NCBI GenBank assembly: GCA_947426265.1
Contig: CANEDJ010000034.1
Coordinates: 1 to 15,918, forward strand
Length of the DNA: 15,918 bases
Source of the DNA: MGBC102946 sp022793145
GTDB taxonomy: Bacteria > Bacillota_I > Bacilli_A > RF39 > UBA660
Reading direction: 5' to 3'
The translations under genes and the position numbers were made by a program. Each line of letters begins with the position of its first letter. Within the stretch, counting starts at the first letter, position 1. Positions 14,986 through 15,918 of the stretch are shown piece after piece. A model generated the notes under the pieces. The model saw nothing but the letters and a program-made list of their open reading frames with translations. It was not told the origin of the DNA and searched no databases.

Positions 14986-15300
14986 ATGCAGAAATTAGTA
15001 AGAGATTTGATTCCCAATATTATAAAAGAACAAGGCAAAGTACCAACTACTAGAATTTTATCTGATGAAGAGTTTAAAAAAGAATTAGATAAAAAATTGT
15101 TAGAAGAAGTTCAGGAATATTTGAGTGACCAAAATATAGAAGAAATCGCAGATGTTATGGAAGTAATTTATACATTATTAGATATTCATGGATGGACTTT
15201 TGAAGATGTTGAAAAAGTAAGAAAAGAAAAGGCTCAGAATAGAGGGGGCTTTAAAGAGAAAATATATTTAGAAAGTATAGAAAATGGAAGAGAAAACTAA
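14986..15300 (+). CDS. MazG-like nucleoside triphosphate pyrophosphohydrolase
   Basis: The 104-residue protein is of the small all-alpha NTP pyrophosphohydrolase type. It begins with the usual KLVRDLIPNII. The Mg2+-binding acidic pattern is seen as LLEEVQEYL (E40, E41, E44) and IEEIADVMEV (E53, D56). Members hydrolyse NTPs or modified nucleotides to the monophosphate and pyrophosphate, either for housecleaning or as part of other pathways. AGGAGAGTG (14970-14978) is well placed before the ATG, and TATGAT at 14953-14958 may be its -10, without a clear -35. Its last 17 bases overlap the ybaK-like gene, so the two are probably translated together. Confidence 0.88.
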   Translation: MQKLVRDLIPNIIKEQGKVPTTRILSDEEFKKELDKKLLEEVQEYLSDQNIEEIADVMEVIYTLLDIHGWTFEDVEKVRKEKAQNRGGFKEKIYLESIENGREN

Positions 15301-15760
15301 TGTCATGAGGTTTTTGGACCAAAAGAAAATTCCCTATAAACATTATTCTTATATTGGAACAGATGCAATTAGCGGAATAGAAGTAGCAAAGGTCTTAAAT
15401 GAAGATGTCGCACATGTTTTTAAAACTCTTGTAACAACATCAAAAAGTAAAAAGAATTATGTTTTTATGATACCTGTTGCAGAAGAATTAGATTTAAAAA
15501 AAGCAGCAAAAGCAGTAGGAGAAAAAAGTATTGAAATGGTTAAATCAAAAGATTTATTAGGATTAACAGGATACATCCATGGAGGTTGTTCTCCGATTGG
15601 AATGAAAAAACAATTTGAAACGGTTATTGATAGTTCAGCACAAAATCATGAAACAATTATTTTTAGTGGCGGAAAGATAGGTTATCAAGTAGAATTATCA
15701 TTAGATTTATTAAAGAAAGTAATTCCTTATAAGATAGACCATATTATTGTTTCCTTGTAA
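15284..15760 (+). CDS. ybaK: YbaK/EbsC-type Cys-tRNA(Pro) deacylase
   Basis: The 158-residue protein matches the YbaK family, a free-standing editing enzyme that removes Cys from mischarged tRNA(Pro). It shows KTNVMRFLDQKKIPYKHYSY at the start, HVFKTLV with K47 in the active site, YVFMIPVAEELDLKKAAKA, and the GYIHGGCSPIG loop at 96-106. The length is typical. The start at 15284 is chosen because the TNVMR stretch is expected at the extreme N-terminus in Firmicutes; the ribosome binding site is weak, consistent with coupling to the overlapping upstream gene. A protein of the broader YbaK/ProRS-associated fold with another tRNA specificity is less likely given the loop. Confidence 0.92.
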   Translation: MEEKTNVMRFLDQKKIPYKHYSYIGTDAISGIEVAKVLNEDVAHVFKTLVTTSKSKKNYVFMIPVAEELDLKKAAKAVGEKSIEMVKSKDLLGLTGYIHGGCSPIGMKKQFETVIDSSAQNHETIIFSGGKIGYQVELSLDLLKKVIPYKIDHIIVSL

Positions 15761-15799
15761 TCCTCAATGGGGAGAGAAAAATTTTAGAAAATAAAAAAG

Positions 15800-15823
15800 G
15801 GAATATAAAGGGATTTTATATCC
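15800..15823. other. Hairpin with a 9-base stem
   Basis: GGAATATAAA and TTTATATCC pair around GGGAT, with one bulged A. It lies 39 bases after the ybaK stop. There is no T-run right after it, so it is probably not a terminator by itself. Confidence 0.4.
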
Positions 15824-15834
15824 TATAACCTAGT

Positions 15835-15864
15835 ATTAGTACCAACGAAATGGTTGGTACTAAT
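15835..15864. terminator. Strong 12-base hairpin, probable terminator
   Basis: A perfect stem ATTAGTACCAAC/GTTGGTACTAAT with loop GAAATG is followed by CTTTATT, a poor T-run. It lies 74 bases after the ybaK stop and is the most stable hairpin in the last 158 bases, which otherwise hold no gene that I can support. A bidirectional terminator facing a gene beyond the window is possible. Confidence 0.5.
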
Positions 15865-15918
15865 CTTTATTGTAATTTCAACCGCACCATTTTAATCATA
15901 ATTTAATTCTACCTCATA

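Noticed and set aside
15892..15918. End of a minus-strand gene at the right edge (YEVELNYD then TAA)
   Set aside because: Only eight codons are visible, too few to separate from chance, though the hairpin before it would fit a convergent gene.
1..15918. CRISPR array, tRNA, rRNA, transposase or phage genes
   Set aside because: No spaced repeats, tRNA-like cloverleaf, rRNA segment or recombinase pattern was found by reading both strands.

Overview
The window looks like chromosomal DNA from a low-GC Gram-positive bacterium. It is very AT-rich, prefers AGA for arginine, and has strong AGGAG-type ribosome binding sites, short AT-rich hairpin terminators and sigma-A-like promoters that mostly carry an extended -10 (TGN before the hexamer). 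The mix of a dockerin-bearing surface protease, a cadherin-like beta-sandwich wall protein and zinc-ribbon membrane proteins suggests an uncultured gut member of the Bacilli or a close relative. That placement is inference. All 17 visible gene ends use TAA (13) or TAG (4), and Trp is encoded by TGG, so the standard bacterial code fits.

Left part (1-3130): the 3' end of a pyridoxamine-phosphate-oxidase-fold gene; an SPL-type radical SAM gene with its own promoter; a membrane-bound XRE regulator; and an alpha/beta hydrolase that would be coupled to the regulator but is cut by an amber codon where a Trp is expected. Middle-left (3128-5468): a histidine phosphatase and a P-loop nucleotide-binding protein in tail-to-tail overlap, then an unrecognised 297-residue protein on the minus strand with a near-consensus promoter that diverges from the next operon.

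Middle (5537-8017): a three-gene operon encoding a tandem HMA-like protein, a TraB/GumN-family lipoprotein and an R2K-like ATP-grasp enzyme, closed by a clear terminator. Next (8056-12576): a two-gene surface operon. The first gene encodes a membrane-anchored protein with Ig-like and cadherin-like modules. The second overlaps it by 17 bases and encodes a secreted M6 metalloprotease with GLUG-like repeats, a Big_2-like domain and a C-terminal type I dockerin.

Right part (12610-15918): two consecutive zinc-ribbon membrane proteins (the first TcaA/YvbJ-like), a DUF4186 gene placed directly after a terminator hairpin, a MazG-like pyrophosphohydrolase overlapping a YbaK-type Cys-tRNA(Pro) deacylase, and a 158-base non-coding tail with two hairpins. 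No rRNA, tRNA, CRISPR array, transposase or phage structural gene was seen. The points most worth a second look are the dockerin-protease/surface-protein pair, the HMA/TraB/ATP-grasp operon, the amber-interrupted hydrolase and the unknown minus-strand protein.
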